The notes below the pieces were generated by a model. That model made no database searches, had not been told where the DNA came from, and was given only the letters and a program-made list of their open reading frames with translations. A stretch of 64,000 nt of DNA from CAYQVW01 sp964421245. Its GTDB lineage: Bacteria > Margulisbacteria > WOR-1 > XYC2-FULL-46-14. Of the stretch, positions 14,843-24,637 are shown piece after piece. The stretch spans positions 62,001 to 126,000 of the forward strand of contig CAYQVW010000003.1 in the NCBI GenBank assembly GCA_964421245.1, read 5' to 3'. Each line of letters starts with the position of its first letter. Position 1 is the first letter of the stretch. A program made the translations under genes and the position numbers.

Positions 14843-15531
14843 TGGGCAATAAGATTAAAGAAAAAAAGAAATTAGTTGATCGTAATAAGAATTATGTTCC
14901 GGTTGAAGCAATCAAATTAATGAAAGAGGCTTCTTTTGCTAAATTTGATGAAGGGGTTGATCTTGCATTAAAGCTTAACGTAATTTTGAAAAAAGGGACC
15001 GCCCCGGTGCGCGGAGTAGTGGATCTTCCTCATGGTTCTGGAAAGAAGATTAAAATAGCAGTCATCTGTTCTGATTCATTAGCAGCTGAGGCAAAAGAGG
15101 CGGGTGCTGATGTTGTTGGATCAGAAGATTTGATCAAAAAAATCGAAAAAGGATTTTTAGATTTTAATCTTTTAATCGCAACCCCAGATATGATGGGAAA
15201 AGTTGGAAAGCTTGGAAAGGTACTTGGAAAACGTGGTTTGATGCCTAACCCAAAGAGTCAAACAGTAACCAAGGATATTAAAGAGACTGTTTCTGGTTTC
15301 AAGAAGGGTAAAGCTGAATTTAAAATGGATAAGGGTGGAGCGCTTCACCTATTAATAGGTAAGAAGTCTTTTAACGATGATCAATTGCTTGAGAACCTAA
15401 AAGTCTCTTTGAATGCGGTTCAACAGGCAAAGCCTTCTAATGTGAAGGGCGTTTTCATTAAAAGAGGAACGATTTCGTCGACAATGGGACCTGGGATTAG
15501 GTTAGAGCTTAGTTCCTTGATTGAGGTGTAG
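14842..15531 (+). CDS. rplA: Ribosomal protein L1
   Basis: 229 residues, the usual length. Family blocks: KFDEGVDLALKLNV near 31, GSGKKIKIAV near 65, GLMPNPKSQTVT near 132 and AVQQAKPSNVKGVFIKR near 193. L1 binds the 23S stalk next to the E site and in many bacteria represses its own L11-L1 message; a leader target was not identified here. Start overlaps the rplK stop. Confidence 0.97.
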   Translation: MGNKIKEKKKLVDRNKNYVPVEAIKLMKEASFAKFDEGVDLALKLNVILKKGTAPVRGVVDLPHGSGKKIKIAVICSDSLAAEAKEAGADVVGSEDLIKKIEKGFLDFNLLIATPDMMGKVGKLGKVLGKRGLMPNPKSQTVTKDIKETVSGFKKGKAEFKMDKGGALHLLIGKKSFNDDQLLENLKVSLNAVQQAKPSNVKGVFIKRGTISSTMGPGIRLELSSLIEV

Positions 15532-15532
15532 T

Positions 15533-16069
15533 ATGCCAGGAAGAGTAGAAGTTAGACCGGAAAAAGTTAAATCTGTTGATTCTGTAAAAGAGATCGTAAA
15601 AGGATCTCAGAGTATTATTTTAACCGATTACAAGGGAATGACCGTTAAGCAGATAACTGAGTTGCGCCGTGCGGTTAGGGAGAATGGCGCTTCATACAGG
15701 GTTATCAAAAACAGTGTTTCTGTAAGAGGATTACCAAAAGAGGCCAAATTAGCCGAACAGCTAAAGGGTCCAGTTGCAATTCTTTTTTCTGGTGATGAAG
15801 TTGTTGAACCAGCAAAACATTTAGTTGAATTTGCCAAAGAAAATGAAAAGCCAAAGATTCTTGGCGGAATTCTTGATGGTAACTATATAGATGAAAGGGG
15901 GATTGTTGCTTTATCCAAGCTTCCAACCAGACAAGAATTGTTGGCAAAGACTGTTCAGTGTCTAAATGGACCGATGTATGGATTGGTAAATGTTTGGGCT
16001 GGGGTACTTAGAAAGTTTGTTTATGCTTGTAATTCATTAAAGGAGGTGAGAGAAAATGGCAAAGGTTGA
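15533..16069 (+). CDS. rplJ: Ribosomal protein L10
   Basis: 178 residues from ATG 15533 (MPGRVEVRP), preferred over the TTG at 15521 because GAGGTG lies 5 nt upstream. The family pattern is clear: IILTDYKGMTVKQITELR, YRVIKNSV, and GPVAILFSGDEVVEPAK. L10 anchors L7/L12 dimers through its C-terminal helix. The last 14 bp overlap rplL, and the rplL Shine-Dalgarno AGGAGGTGAG lies within rplJ. Confidence 0.96.
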   Translation: MPGRVEVRPEKVKSVDSVKEIVKGSQSIILTDYKGMTVKQITELRRAVRENGASYRVIKNSVSVRGLPKEAKLAEQLKGPVAILFSGDEVVEPAKHLVEFAKENEKPKILGGILDGNYIDERGIVALSKLPTRQELLAKTVQCLNGPMYGLVNVWAGVLRKFVYACNSLKEVRENGKG

Positions 16070-16430
16070 AGAAATTTTGACACAAGTTGGAGAATTGACG
16101 GTTCTTGAGTTAGCGGATTTGGTTAAGCAGTTTGAAGAAAAATTCGGAGTATCTGCAGCAGCACCGGTTATGGCAATGGCTGGAGGCGCCGCAGGAGCTG
16201 GGGCAGCAGAAGAGGCTCAAGACGAGTTTGATGTAATTTTAGCAGATACCGGAGCAAAGAAAATTCAAGTATTAAAAGTAGTACGTGAATTGACCGGTCT
16301 TGGACTTAAAGAAGCAAAAGCGTTGGTAGATTCTGCACCAAAGCCTGTTAAGGAAAAGATTAAGAAAGAAGAGGCTGAAGAAGCCAAGAAAAAATTAGAG
16401 GCTGAAGGGGCAAAGGTAGAAATTAAATAA
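16056..16430 (+). CDS. rplL: Ribosomal protein L7/L12
   Basis: 124 residues. The N-terminal dimer domain (VLELADLVKQFEEKFGV), Ala/Gly-rich hinge (near 40-50) and C-terminal factor-binding domain (KIQVLKVVRELTGLGLKEAKALV, near 68-90) are all present. It has the strongest Shine-Dalgarno of the block (AGGAGGTGAG), in keeping with the multiple copies needed per ribosome. It is separated from rpoB by only 2 bp, with no attenuator visible between them. Confidence 0.97.
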   Translation: MAKVEEILTQVGELTVLELADLVKQFEEKFGVSAAAPVMAMAGGAAGAGAAEEAQDEFDVILADTGAKKIQVLKVVRELTGLGLKEAKALVDSAPKPVKEKIKKEEAEEAKKKLEAEGAKVEIK

Positions 16431-16432
16431 AC

Positions 16433-19400
16433 ATGATAAAAAGACAAAATTTGTATAAAGAAGGGGATCAGAATAAGGTTTCTCCACCAGACTTTTTGGA
16501 GATGCAACTTAATTCTTTCGATTGGTTTCGTGAAAAAGGATTGAGTATTGAGCTTAAAGGTGTTTCTCCGATAAAGAGTTATGATGGAAAATATGAGTTA
16601 TATTTCACTGGTAAGGTGAAATTCGGAAAACCCAAATATCCTGTTCGCGAGTGTTTGATTAGAGAGATTACGCATGCTACTCCAATTAATGCGGAGATCA
16701 AGTTGGTTAACAAAGAGACCAAGGAGATCAAGGTTCAAGAAGTATTTCTCTGCGATCTTCCTCTTATGACAAATCGAGGTACTTTTATTATCAACGGGGC
16801 GGAGCGGGTTATTGTAAGTCAATTAACTCGATCACCCGGGGTTTATTTTAAAAAGAGTAAACGTATTGAGAAATTAAAACGAACTCTTTACTATGCTTCA
16901 ATTATTCCAGATCGTGGAGCATGGCTAGAAGTTGAAACCGATGCCCACCTTTCAGTATTTGCCCGTATCAATAAAACCAGAAAAATTGGTATTACGACCT
17001 TCCTTTGTGCTATAGGTGCCACAGAAAAAGAAATTCTTGAGGCACTATCTGAGGGAGAGTTTCGTAAGAGGACTTTAAAAGAGAGTCCAATAATTTCCAA
17101 AGAGGATGCATTGATCGAAATCTATAAAAAGATGCGTCCTGGAGATCCTGCTACCTATGAAGGAGCTCGACTTTACCTAAACAATCTTTTCTTTAATCCT
17201 CGCCGTTATGATTTATCAAAGGTTGGACGTTATAAGATGAATCGCAAGCTTGGAATTAACCTAGAAATCGACCAACTCGTTTTAACCAAGAAAGATATTT
17301 TAGGAATAGTAAAGTATTTGGTTTCTCTTCATGCGGGAGAAGGGTTAACCGATGATATTGATCATTTGGGTAACCGAAGAATCAGATCAGTTGGAGAATT
17401 ATTAACTCGCAGCTTTAGAATTGGATTAACCAGGATTGAGCGTTTGGTTAAAGAGGCTATGCTTACAAAAGCAACACCTGGTGTTACCCCTCAAGCCTTA
17501 TTAAATGTTAGACCGATGGCAGCAGTTATTAAAGAATTCTTTGGATCTTCACAGCTTTCTCAATTTATGGATCAGACCAATCCTTTAGCTGAAATCACTC
17601 ATAAACGTAGATTATCAGCCCTTGGACCTGGTGGATTAACTCGAGAGAGAGCAGGTTTTGAAGTTCGTGATATCCATCCAAGTCACTACGGTAGAGTTTG
17701 CCCGATCGAGACTCCGGAAGGACCAAATGCTGGTTTGATCGGATCACTCGCTACTCACGCCAAAATTAATGAATTTGGTTTTATTGAAACGCCATATTAT
17801 AAGGTAGAAAAAGGAAAGGCTACTAAGAATAAACTTGTTTATTTAACTGCAGATATAGAAGATCTTTACAAAATTGCTTCTTGCGATACTCGTCTTAATA
17901 AGAACAATATGATAACAGATGACCAAGTTCCTGTTCGATATAAGAGAGAATTTATGTTTGCAAGAGCAAAAGAGATTGATTATATAAGTATTGTACCGGA
18001 GCAAGTAGTTGGTGTATCAACTGCTATGATTCCGTTTTTGGAACATGATGATGCTAACCGAGCTCTTATGGGTGCAAACATGCAACGTCAATCTGTTCCT
18101 TTGCTTGTTCCAGAGGCACCTTTTGTTGGTACCGGTCTTGAGAAAAAGGTTGCAGAGGATTCAAGAAGCTTGGTTACAGCTCAATCCTCTGGAACGGTTA
18201 GCAAGGTTACCTCTGAAGAAGTTATTGTTAATAATACTTCTGGCAAGAAAGATAAATATGATCTAATTAAATTCTCCCGTTCTAACCAAAACACTCTTGT
18301 GCACGAAAGACCAAGAGTTAAAGTTGGGCAAAAAGTTAAGAAGGGTGAGCTTATTGCTGATGGATCGGCTACCGATGGTGGGGAATTAGCATTAGGTAAG
18401 AATATTTTAGTCACATTTATGCCTTGGGAAGGGTATAACTATGAAGATGCTATTTTATTATCAGAAAAACTCGTTCGTGAAGACACTTTTACTTCTGTTC
18501 ACGTTGAGCGTTATGAGGTTGAAGTACGTTCAACCAAACTTGGAATGGAAGAGATTACTCGCGAAATTCCAAACGTTGGTGAAGAGGCTTTAAAAAATCT
18601 TAACGAACGTGGAATTATTCATCCAGGTACAGAAGTTAAGCCTGGAGACGTTTTGGTTGGTAAGGTTACTCCAAAGGGAGAGACCGAGCTTCCAGCAGAG
18701 GAAAAACTTTTAAGAGCTATTTTTGGAGATAAGGCTCGTGATATGCGAGATACATCCCTGAAGGTTCCATCCGGTGATTCTGGAAAGGTTATCAATGTTC
18801 GTGTCTTTTCTCGTGAAAAGGGTGACGAGCTTTCTCCAGGTGTTCATGAGCTAGTTCGAGTTTATATTGGTCAGATTAGAAAAGTAAGTATTGGAGATAA
18901 ACTGGCTGGACGTCATGGTAACAAAGGAGTAGTTTCTAGAATATTAAAAGAAGAAGATATGCCTTATCTTCCAGATGGAACTCCAGTCGATGTTGTTTTA
19001 AATCCACTTGGTGTTCCTTCTCGTATGAATATTGGACAGATTTTTGAGTTATTACTTGGATTTGCTGCAAGTCAATTGGGACATTACTATGAAGTCCCTC
19101 CATTCGATGAGATCAGTTGTGGTGAATCTTCTGAGCAATTTGTTACAAAACAACTTGGATTGATTAAACATGATTGGTGTGATGAGAGTGGGAAAATCCA
19201 ATTAAGAGATGGTCGTAATGGTGAGAAATTCGAAAGAAAAGTTGCAGTAGGCTACATGTACTTATTAAAACTAATTCACTTGGTAGACGATAAGATGCAT
19301 GCCAGGTCAACTGGTCCATATTCTTTAATCACTCAGCAGCCACTTGGTGGTAAGGCTCAATTCGGTGGTCAGAGATTTGGAGAGATGGAAGTATGGGCAC

Positions 19401-19663
19401 TTGAGGCTTATGGTGCATCACATACTTTGCAAGAACTACTAACAGTAAAATCTGATGATGTGGTCGGTAGGTCCAAGGTTTATGAAGCAATTATCAAGGG
19501 TAAGCCGATGGATAAACCAGGAGTGCCTGAGTCATTTAAAGTATTGGTTAAGGAACTTCGCAGTTTATGTCTTGATGTAAAGGCACTAACTTCAAAAGGT
19601 AAAGAAGTTAGTTTAGATGAAGATAGTAAAAGGAAACGTCTTGGTACAAGACGCAAGAGGTGA
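16433..19663 (+). CDS. rpoB: RNA polymerase beta subunit
   Basis: 1076 residues, a compact beta subunit. Landmarks: SPGVYFKKSK near 136, the rifampicin-region cluster SQLSQFMDQTNPLAEITHKRR near 373-393, RVCPIETPEGPNAGLIGSLA near 422, KRGGNKG-like active-site part SIGDKLAGRHGNKGVVS near 820, and a C-terminal GGKAQFGGQRFGEMEVWALEAYGA block. The beta-insert regions common in proteobacteria are missing, which explains the short length. It lies 4 bp upstream of rpoC. Confidence 0.98.
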   Translation: MIKRQNLYKEGDQNKVSPPDFLEMQLNSFDWFREKGLSIELKGVSPIKSYDGKYELYFTGKVKFGKPKYPVRECLIREITHATPINAEIKLVNKETKEIKVQEVFLCDLPLMTNRGTFIINGAERVIVSQLTRSPGVYFKKSKRIEKLKRTLYYASIIPDRGAWLEVETDAHLSVFARINKTRKIGITTFLCAIGATEKEILEALSEGEFRKRTLKESPIISKEDALIEIYKKMRPGDPATYEGARLYLNNLFFNPRRYDLSKVGRYKMNRKLGINLEIDQLVLTKKDILGIVKYLVSLHAGEGLTDDIDHLGNRRIRSVGELLTRSFRIGLTRIERLVKEAMLTKATPGVTPQALLNVRPMAAVIKEFFGSSQLSQFMDQTNPLAEITHKRRLSALGPGGLTRERAGFEVRDIHPSHYGRVCPIETPEGPNAGLIGSLATHAKINEFGFIETPYYKVEKGKATKNKLVYLTADIEDLYKIASCDTRLNKNNMITDDQVPVRYKREFMFARAKEIDYISIVPEQVVGVSTAMIPFLEHDDANRALMGANMQRQSVPLLVPEAPFVGTGLEKKVAEDSRSLVTAQSSGTVSKVTSEEVIVNNTSGKKDKYDLIKFSRSNQNTLVHERPRVKVGQKVKKGELIADGSATDGGELALGKNILVTFMPWEGYNYEDAILLSEKLVREDTFTSVHVERYEVEVRSTKLGMEEITREIPNVGEEALKNLNERGIIHPGTEVKPGDVLVGKVTPKGETELPAEEKLLRAIFGDKARDMRDTSLKVPSGDSGKVINVRVFSREKGDELSPGVHELVRVYIGQIRKVSIGDKLAGRHGNKGVVSRILKEEDMPYLPDGTPVDVVLNPLGVPSRMNIGQIFELLLGFAASQLGHYYEVPPFDEISCGESSEQFVTKQLGLIKHDWCDESGKIQLRDGRNGEKFERKVAVGYMYLLKLIHLVDDKMHARSTGPYSLITQQPLGGKAQFGGQRFGEMEVWALEAYGASHTLQELLTVKSDDVVGRSKVYEAIIKGKPMDKPGVPESFKVLVKELRSLCLDVKALTSKGKEVSLDEDSKRKRLGTRRKR

Positions 19664-19667
19664 ATAA

Positions 19668-22600
19668 ATGGTTCCATTTGTAAGCGAATTAGAAAAAATT
19701 GATTTTGACCGTTTAAAGATTGGTTTAGCTTCTCCAGAGGGGATCCTTGGTTGGTCTTATGGTGAGGTTGAAAAGCCAGAAACTATTAATTACAGAACTT
19801 TTAAGCCAGAAAGACGTGGCTTATTCTGTGAAAAGATTTTTGGACCGGTTAAAGATTGGGAATGTCATTGCGGTAAATATAAAAGAGTTCGCTATCGTGG
19901 AATAGTTTGTGAACGTTGCGGTGTTGAAGTTACAACCTCTCGTGTCCGTCGTGAGAGAATGGGGCATATTAAATTAGCGGTTCCGGTTGCGCATGTATGG
20001 TTCTTGCGGTCTGTACCGGGTTATATGTCACTACTACTTGATGTCCCAGGACGAGCTCTTGATGAAGTCATCTACTATGATTCCTATATTATAACAGAAT
20101 CAGATGATAGCCTAGGTAAGGCCTTAAAAGTTGGAAAGATTTTAAAAGAAGCAGAATACGCTGAAGCGAGCGAAGCTTATGGAGATCAGTTTAAAGCAGA
20201 GAGTGGTGCTCGTGGAATTAGAGAACTTCTTTCTAATCTCGATATTGCAGCTCTTGTTGCCAAACTTCGTCGAGACCTAAAAACTACGGAAGGACAAAAG
20301 CGTCTTAAAATTATTAAGCGTTTACGTATTGCAGAAGCTTTCCATAAATCAGCTAATAAACCAGAGTGGATGATAATGGATGTTATTCCAGTAATTCCTC
20401 CAGACTTGCGTCCGATGGTTCAGCTTGAGGGTGGACGTTTTGCAACCTCTGATTTAAATGATTTATATCGAAGAGTTTTAAACCGTAATAATCGTCTTAA
20501 AAAGATGATTAATATGGGTGCGCCGGACATGATTATCAGAAATGAAAAGAGAATGTTGCAGGAGTCAGTTGACGTATTAATTGATAATCGCAGACGTAAG
20601 AGATCTGTTGTTGGATCAAATGGCCGACCACTTAGATCTCTAACCGACATAATAGAAGGAAAACAAGGAAGATTCAGACAGAACTTACTTGGTAAACGAG
20701 TTGATTATTCTGGCCGATCAGTTATTGTTGTCGGTCCAACCTTGAAACTACATCAATGCGGTCTTCCAAAGAAGATGGCACTTGAACTCTTTAAACCTTT
20801 GGTAATTAGAAAACTAGTTGATCGTGGTTATGCTCAAAATGTTAAATCTGCAAAGCGTCAGATCGAAAAAGAAGAAATTATTGTTTGGGATGTGCTTGAA
20901 GAAGTAATTAAAGGACATCCGGTATTGTTAAACCGTGCTCCAACTCTACACAGATTAGGAATTCAGGCATTTGAGCCAATTCTGGTAGAAGGTAAAGCTA
21001 TCCAAATCCATCCACTAGTTTGTTCTGCATTTAACGCCGACTTTGATGGTGACCAAATGGCAGTACACGTACCATTATTAACCGAGGCAAAGGTAGAATC
21101 GAGTTTGTTGATGTTATCTTCAAATAATATTTTATCTCCTGCATCTGGACGACCGGTTGTTACTCCAACCCAAGATATGGTTTTGGGTACCTATTATATG
21201 ACCGTTTTGGACGAGAGACAAAAATTGGGAGCTGGATTGGTTTTTGCAGATGACTGGGAAGCGATGATTGCCCATGATCTTGATAAGATACATCTTCATA
21301 CAAAAATTTCCGTTCGAATGAATGGAGAGATGATTGAAACAACAGTCGGAAGACTTAAATTCAATCATACTATTAATCGTGCGGTACAAAGAATTAAGCC
21401 AGGTGAAAAATTGGCATACATGAATAAAATTTTCAGTAAAAAGGACATTGAAAAGCTCATTGTTGATAGTTATTTCAGCTATGGATCGGCAGTTACCTCT
21501 GCAATTGCGGACGAAATAAAGAGACTCGGATTTAAATATGCAACTATTGCCGGGGTTTCTATTGCAATTGATGACCTAAAGGTTCCGCCAAAGAAACAGG
21601 GAATAATTGAAAAAGCGGAGAATAAAATTTCTTCTCTCGATCAACAATGTGAAGACGGAGTAATATCTAAGAAAGAAAAATTTATTAGAAGCTTAGACGT
21701 TTGGAGTTCTGTTACAGAGGATGTAACCTCTGCATTGCTCGGTGGTTTTGATAAGTTAAATTCTGTTTATATGATGGCTTTCTCTGGTGCCCGTGGAAAT
21801 ATTCAACAGGTTCGACAATTAGCCGGGATTCGTGGTTTGATGGCTGATCCATCTGGAAACATTATTGATATTCCGATTAAATCAAACTTTAAAGAAGGCT
21901 TAAGTGTTACTGAATATTTTATCTCATCTTACGGAGCTCGTAAGGGATTAGTAGATACAGCACTTCGAACAGCAGACTCTGGTTATTTAACACGACGTCT
22001 AGTTGACGTTGCACAAGATGTTTTGATTATTGAGGATGATTGTGGAACCAAGAGAGGAATAGTTTTATCAGCAGTTCGTGAAGGTTATGATGAGGTTATT
22101 TCTCTTGATCAGCGTTTAATTGGTAGAACTCCTCTTCACAATGTTACTGATCCACTAAGTTCAAAAGTTCTCGCTAAAGCTGGAGTTGAAATCGATCCAG
22201 AGACTGCCAAATTAATTCAAGAAGCAGGAATAGAAGAAGTTAAGGTTCGTTCTGCCCTAAGTTGTGAATCAAAGAAGGGGATTTGTTCTGCTTGTTATGG
22301 AAGAGATTTGGCAACTGGAAGACGGGTAAGTCTTGGAGAGGCAGTCGGAATTATTGGAGCTCAGAGTATTGGTGAGCCTGGTACTCAGCTTACCATGCGT
22401 ACTTTCCATATTGGTGGAGTAGCGTTGCATAAAGGTGCTCGAGTTTTAATCAAGACCAAACATAATGGAAAAGTAAAAATGGGAGAAGGGGTTGAACTTA
22501 AAAAGGGTGGGGTTGTTACTCGTCAGGGTAATTTAGAGTTAAAGATAAAAACCAAACATGAGAATTATTTATTGCCAGTTGGAGCGATTCTAAAGGTAAA

Positions 22601-23774
22601 AGAAGGAGCAATGGTAAGCGCTGGAGATATTTTAGCAGAATATGATCCAACTTATGAATATGTTGTTTCAAGTACTCATGGTAAAGTTTGTTTCTTTAAT
22701 ATCGACCCATTACGTAGAAAGAAGGAAATCATAGCTCAAAAAGATGGAGAACTGTTTGTCTATACTCCAAAGGTTAAAAAATCTTATAAGAGAAGTAAGG
22801 GTGGAAAGGTTTTTGTGAAGGTTGGGGATAAAGTTGCTGCCGGAGATGAGCTTTCAACTTCTGTTACATCAAAAACAACCGGAACAATCCTTGAAGTGAA
22901 TAAGGATGAAATTATTGTTGTTCCTGGTGAGTCTTATATGATCATTGCTGGGTCTCGACTTTACGTTGATGAAGGAGATACGGTTGATGCTTACGATATG
23001 TTGTCTAAGGTTGAGAGTATCAGACGTGACCCAAGTAAGACCCGCGACATTATTCAAGGTCTTCCTAAAGTAGAAGAATTGTTCGAAGCCCGCCGTCCAA
23101 AAGAAGCAGCTATTCTTTCAGAGGCCGATGGTGAAGTTACTATCAGTGATAAAGAGGGTTTCAGGCAGATTAGAATTAAAGCTGCAAAGGGAGAAGCAAA
23201 AGAATATTCCGCTTCTTATGATACTCGTTTAAAAGTAACTAATGGAGATAGAATTCATAAAGGACACGCTTTAACTGATGGACCAAAGAACCCGCACGAT
23301 ATTTTAAAAATTCTTGGAATCATACCTGTTCAATCTCACTTAGTTGATGAGATTCAAAAGATCTATCGTTCGCAGGGAGTTACAATTAACGACAAGCATA
23401 TAGAGGTTATTGTAAGACAGATGACAAAACGAGTTAGAGTTTTAAAGCCAGGAGATACAACTTTGCTTCCTGGAGAGTTAGTCGATGGATTAGCGTTAGA
23501 AAAAATAAACGAAAAAGTTAAGAAAGAAAAAGCAACTGGAGAAGATGTATTGCTTGGAATAACTAAGGCTTCCTTAACTACAGAAAGTTTTATTTCTGCT
23601 GCGTCGTTCCAAGAGACTGCACGCATTCTAACCGAGGCTGCGATCAAGGGTAAAGAAGATGAGATGTACGGATTGAAAGAAAATGTTATAATAGGTAGGT
23701 TGATTCCTGCCGGTACCGGTTTTTCCGCCTACCGTGAGCTCGAACTCGTAACAACTCCATTGGAGAAAGGATAA
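19668..23774 (+). CDS. rpoC: RNA polymerase beta' subunit
   Basis: 1368 residues, not split. The N-terminal zinc ribbon is CHCGKYKRVRYRGIVCERC (near 64-83), the catalytic Mg2+ loop NADFDGDQMAVH near 456, and the second zinc site uses CESKKGICSACYGRDL near 870. The bridge-helix/trigger-loop part includes GEPGTQLTMRTFHIGG near 905. The roughly 190 residues after it (930-1120) are a beta-rich insertion of barrel-sandwich type. An intact rpoC argues against a cyanobacterial origin, where it is divided. Confidence 0.98.
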   Translation: MVPFVSELEKIDFDRLKIGLASPEGILGWSYGEVEKPETINYRTFKPERRGLFCEKIFGPVKDWECHCGKYKRVRYRGIVCERCGVEVTTSRVRRERMGHIKLAVPVAHVWFLRSVPGYMSLLLDVPGRALDEVIYYDSYIITESDDSLGKALKVGKILKEAEYAEASEAYGDQFKAESGARGIRELLSNLDIAALVAKLRRDLKTTEGQKRLKIIKRLRIAEAFHKSANKPEWMIMDVIPVIPPDLRPMVQLEGGRFATSDLNDLYRRVLNRNNRLKKMINMGAPDMIIRNEKRMLQESVDVLIDNRRRKRSVVGSNGRPLRSLTDIIEGKQGRFRQNLLGKRVDYSGRSVIVVGPTLKLHQCGLPKKMALELFKPLVIRKLVDRGYAQNVKSAKRQIEKEEIIVWDVLEEVIKGHPVLLNRAPTLHRLGIQAFEPILVEGKAIQIHPLVCSAFNADFDGDQMAVHVPLLTEAKVESSLLMLSSNNILSPASGRPVVTPTQDMVLGTYYMTVLDERQKLGAGLVFADDWEAMIAHDLDKIHLHTKISVRMNGEMIETTVGRLKFNHTINRAVQRIKPGEKLAYMNKIFSKKDIEKLIVDSYFSYGSAVTSAIADEIKRLGFKYATIAGVSIAIDDLKVPPKKQGIIEKAENKISSLDQQCEDGVISKKEKFIRSLDVWSSVTEDVTSALLGGFDKLNSVYMMAFSGARGNIQQVRQLAGIRGLMADPSGNIIDIPIKSNFKEGLSVTEYFISSYGARKGLVDTALRTADSGYLTRRLVDVAQDVLIIEDDCGTKRGIVLSAVREGYDEVISLDQRLIGRTPLHNVTDPLSSKVLAKAGVEIDPETAKLIQEAGIEEVKVRSALSCESKKGICSACYGRDLATGRRVSLGEAVGIIGAQSIGEPGTQLTMRTFHIGGVALHKGARVLIKTKHNGKVKMGEGVELKKGGVVTRQGNLELKIKTKHENYLLPVGAILKVKEGAMVSAGDILAEYDPTYEYVVSSTHGKVCFFNIDPLRRKKEIIAQKDGELFVYTPKVKKSYKRSKGGKVFVKVGDKVAAGDELSTSVTSKTTGTILEVNKDEIIVVPGESYMIIAGSRLYVDEGDTVDAYDMLSKVESIRRDPSKTRDIIQGLPKVEELFEARRPKEAAILSEADGEVTISDKEGFRQIRIKAAKGEAKEYSASYDTRLKVTNGDRIHKGHALTDGPKNPHDILKILGIIPVQSHLVDEIQKIYRSQGVTINDKHIEVIVRQMTKRVRVLKPGDTTLLPGELVDGLALEKINEKVKKEKATGEDVLLGITKASLTTESFISAASFQETARILTEAAIKGKEDEMYGLKENVIIGRLIPAGTGFSAYRELELVTTPLEKG

Positions 23775-23780
23775 GGGATA

Positions 23781-24155
23781 ATGCCGACAAAAAATCAGTT
23801 AATAAGAAAAGGTAGAGGAAGAAAGAAAGCAAAGAGTAAGTCTCCAGCTTTAAATGGAAATCCATTAAAGCGTGGAGTCTGTGTTAGGGTTTATACCACA
23901 ACACCTAAAAAACCAAATTCTGCTTTGCGTAAGGTTGCTCGTGTTCGCTTAACCGGAGGGATGGAAGTGTCAGCTTACATTCCAGGAGTAGGACATAATT
24001 TACAGGAGCACTCAGTAGTTTTAGTTCGTGGCGGTCGTGTTAAGGATTTGCCAGGTGTTAGATATCATATCGTTCGGGGATCACTAGATACAACTGGGGT
24101 TGAAGGAAGAAGACAAAGTCGATCGCTCTATGGGGCGAAAAGGCCAAAAGGATAA
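23781..24155 (+). CDS. rpsL: Ribosomal protein S12
   Basis: 124 residues. The highly conserved decoding-site blocks TTTPKKPNSALRKVARVRL (near 37) and HNLQEHSVVLVRGGRVKDLPGVRYH (in part, near 76-100) are intact; the lysines linked to streptomycin resistance in other species are wild-type here. It starts the str-operon segment and lies 6 bp before rpsG. Confidence 0.98.
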   Translation: MPTKNQLIRKGRGRKKAKSKSPALNGNPLKRGVCVRVYTTTPKKPNSALRKVARVRLTGGMEVSAYIPGVGHNLQEHSVVLVRGGRVKDLPGVRYHIVRGSLDTTGVEGRRQSRSLYGAKRPKG

Positions 24156-24161
24156 AGTAAT

Positions 24162-24632
24162 ATGCCAAGACATGGTCAAATACAAAAAAGAAAAATAGTA
24201 AAGGATCCAATTCACAGAAGTGAACTTTTACAAAAGTTTATTAACAAGATGATGTGGGATGGAAAAAAGAGTAAATCAGAAAAAATAGTCTATGGGGCAC
24301 TTGCAAAAGCAGCAGAAAAAATGAAAAAACCACCACTTGAAATTTTTGAAAAAGCGCTGAAGAATGTAACTCCATTTATGGAAGTTAAGGCCCGCCGAGT
24401 TGGTGGTGCAACATACCAGGTTCCCGTAGAGGTAAGCCGTGACCGTGGAATACTTTTGGCAATGTCATGGCTTCGTGATTCGTCTCGTTCTCGAGCTGGT
24501 AAAGGGATGATAGACAAGTTATCAGCAGAGTTTATGGATGCTTATAATAATGCCGGTGGTGCAGTCGCAAGTCGAGTGATAATGCATAAAACAGCAGAGT
24601 CTAATAAGGCTTTTGCGCATTTTAGGTGGTAA
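24162..24632 (+). CDS. rpsG: Ribosomal protein S7
   Basis: 156 residues, full length. Seen: DPIHRSELLQKFINKMMWDGKK near 14, VTPFMEVKARRVGGATYQVP near 69-88, and the C-terminal NKAFAHFRW. S7 organises the 3' major domain of 16S rRNA at the E site. It is followed 5 bp later by fusA, as in the classic str operon. Confidence 0.98.
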   Translation: MPRHGQIQKRKIVKDPIHRSELLQKFINKMMWDGKKSKSEKIVYGALAKAAEKMKKPPLEIFEKALKNVTPFMEVKARRVGGATYQVPVEVSRDRGILLAMSWLRDSSRSRAGKGMIDKLSAEFMDAYNNAGGAVASRVIMHKTAESNKAFAHFRW

Positions 24633-24637
24633 ATTAA

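Noticed and set aside
16431..16432. Attenuator between rplL and rpoB
   Set aside because: Only 2 bp separate the genes, leaving no room for the hairpin known from E. coli.
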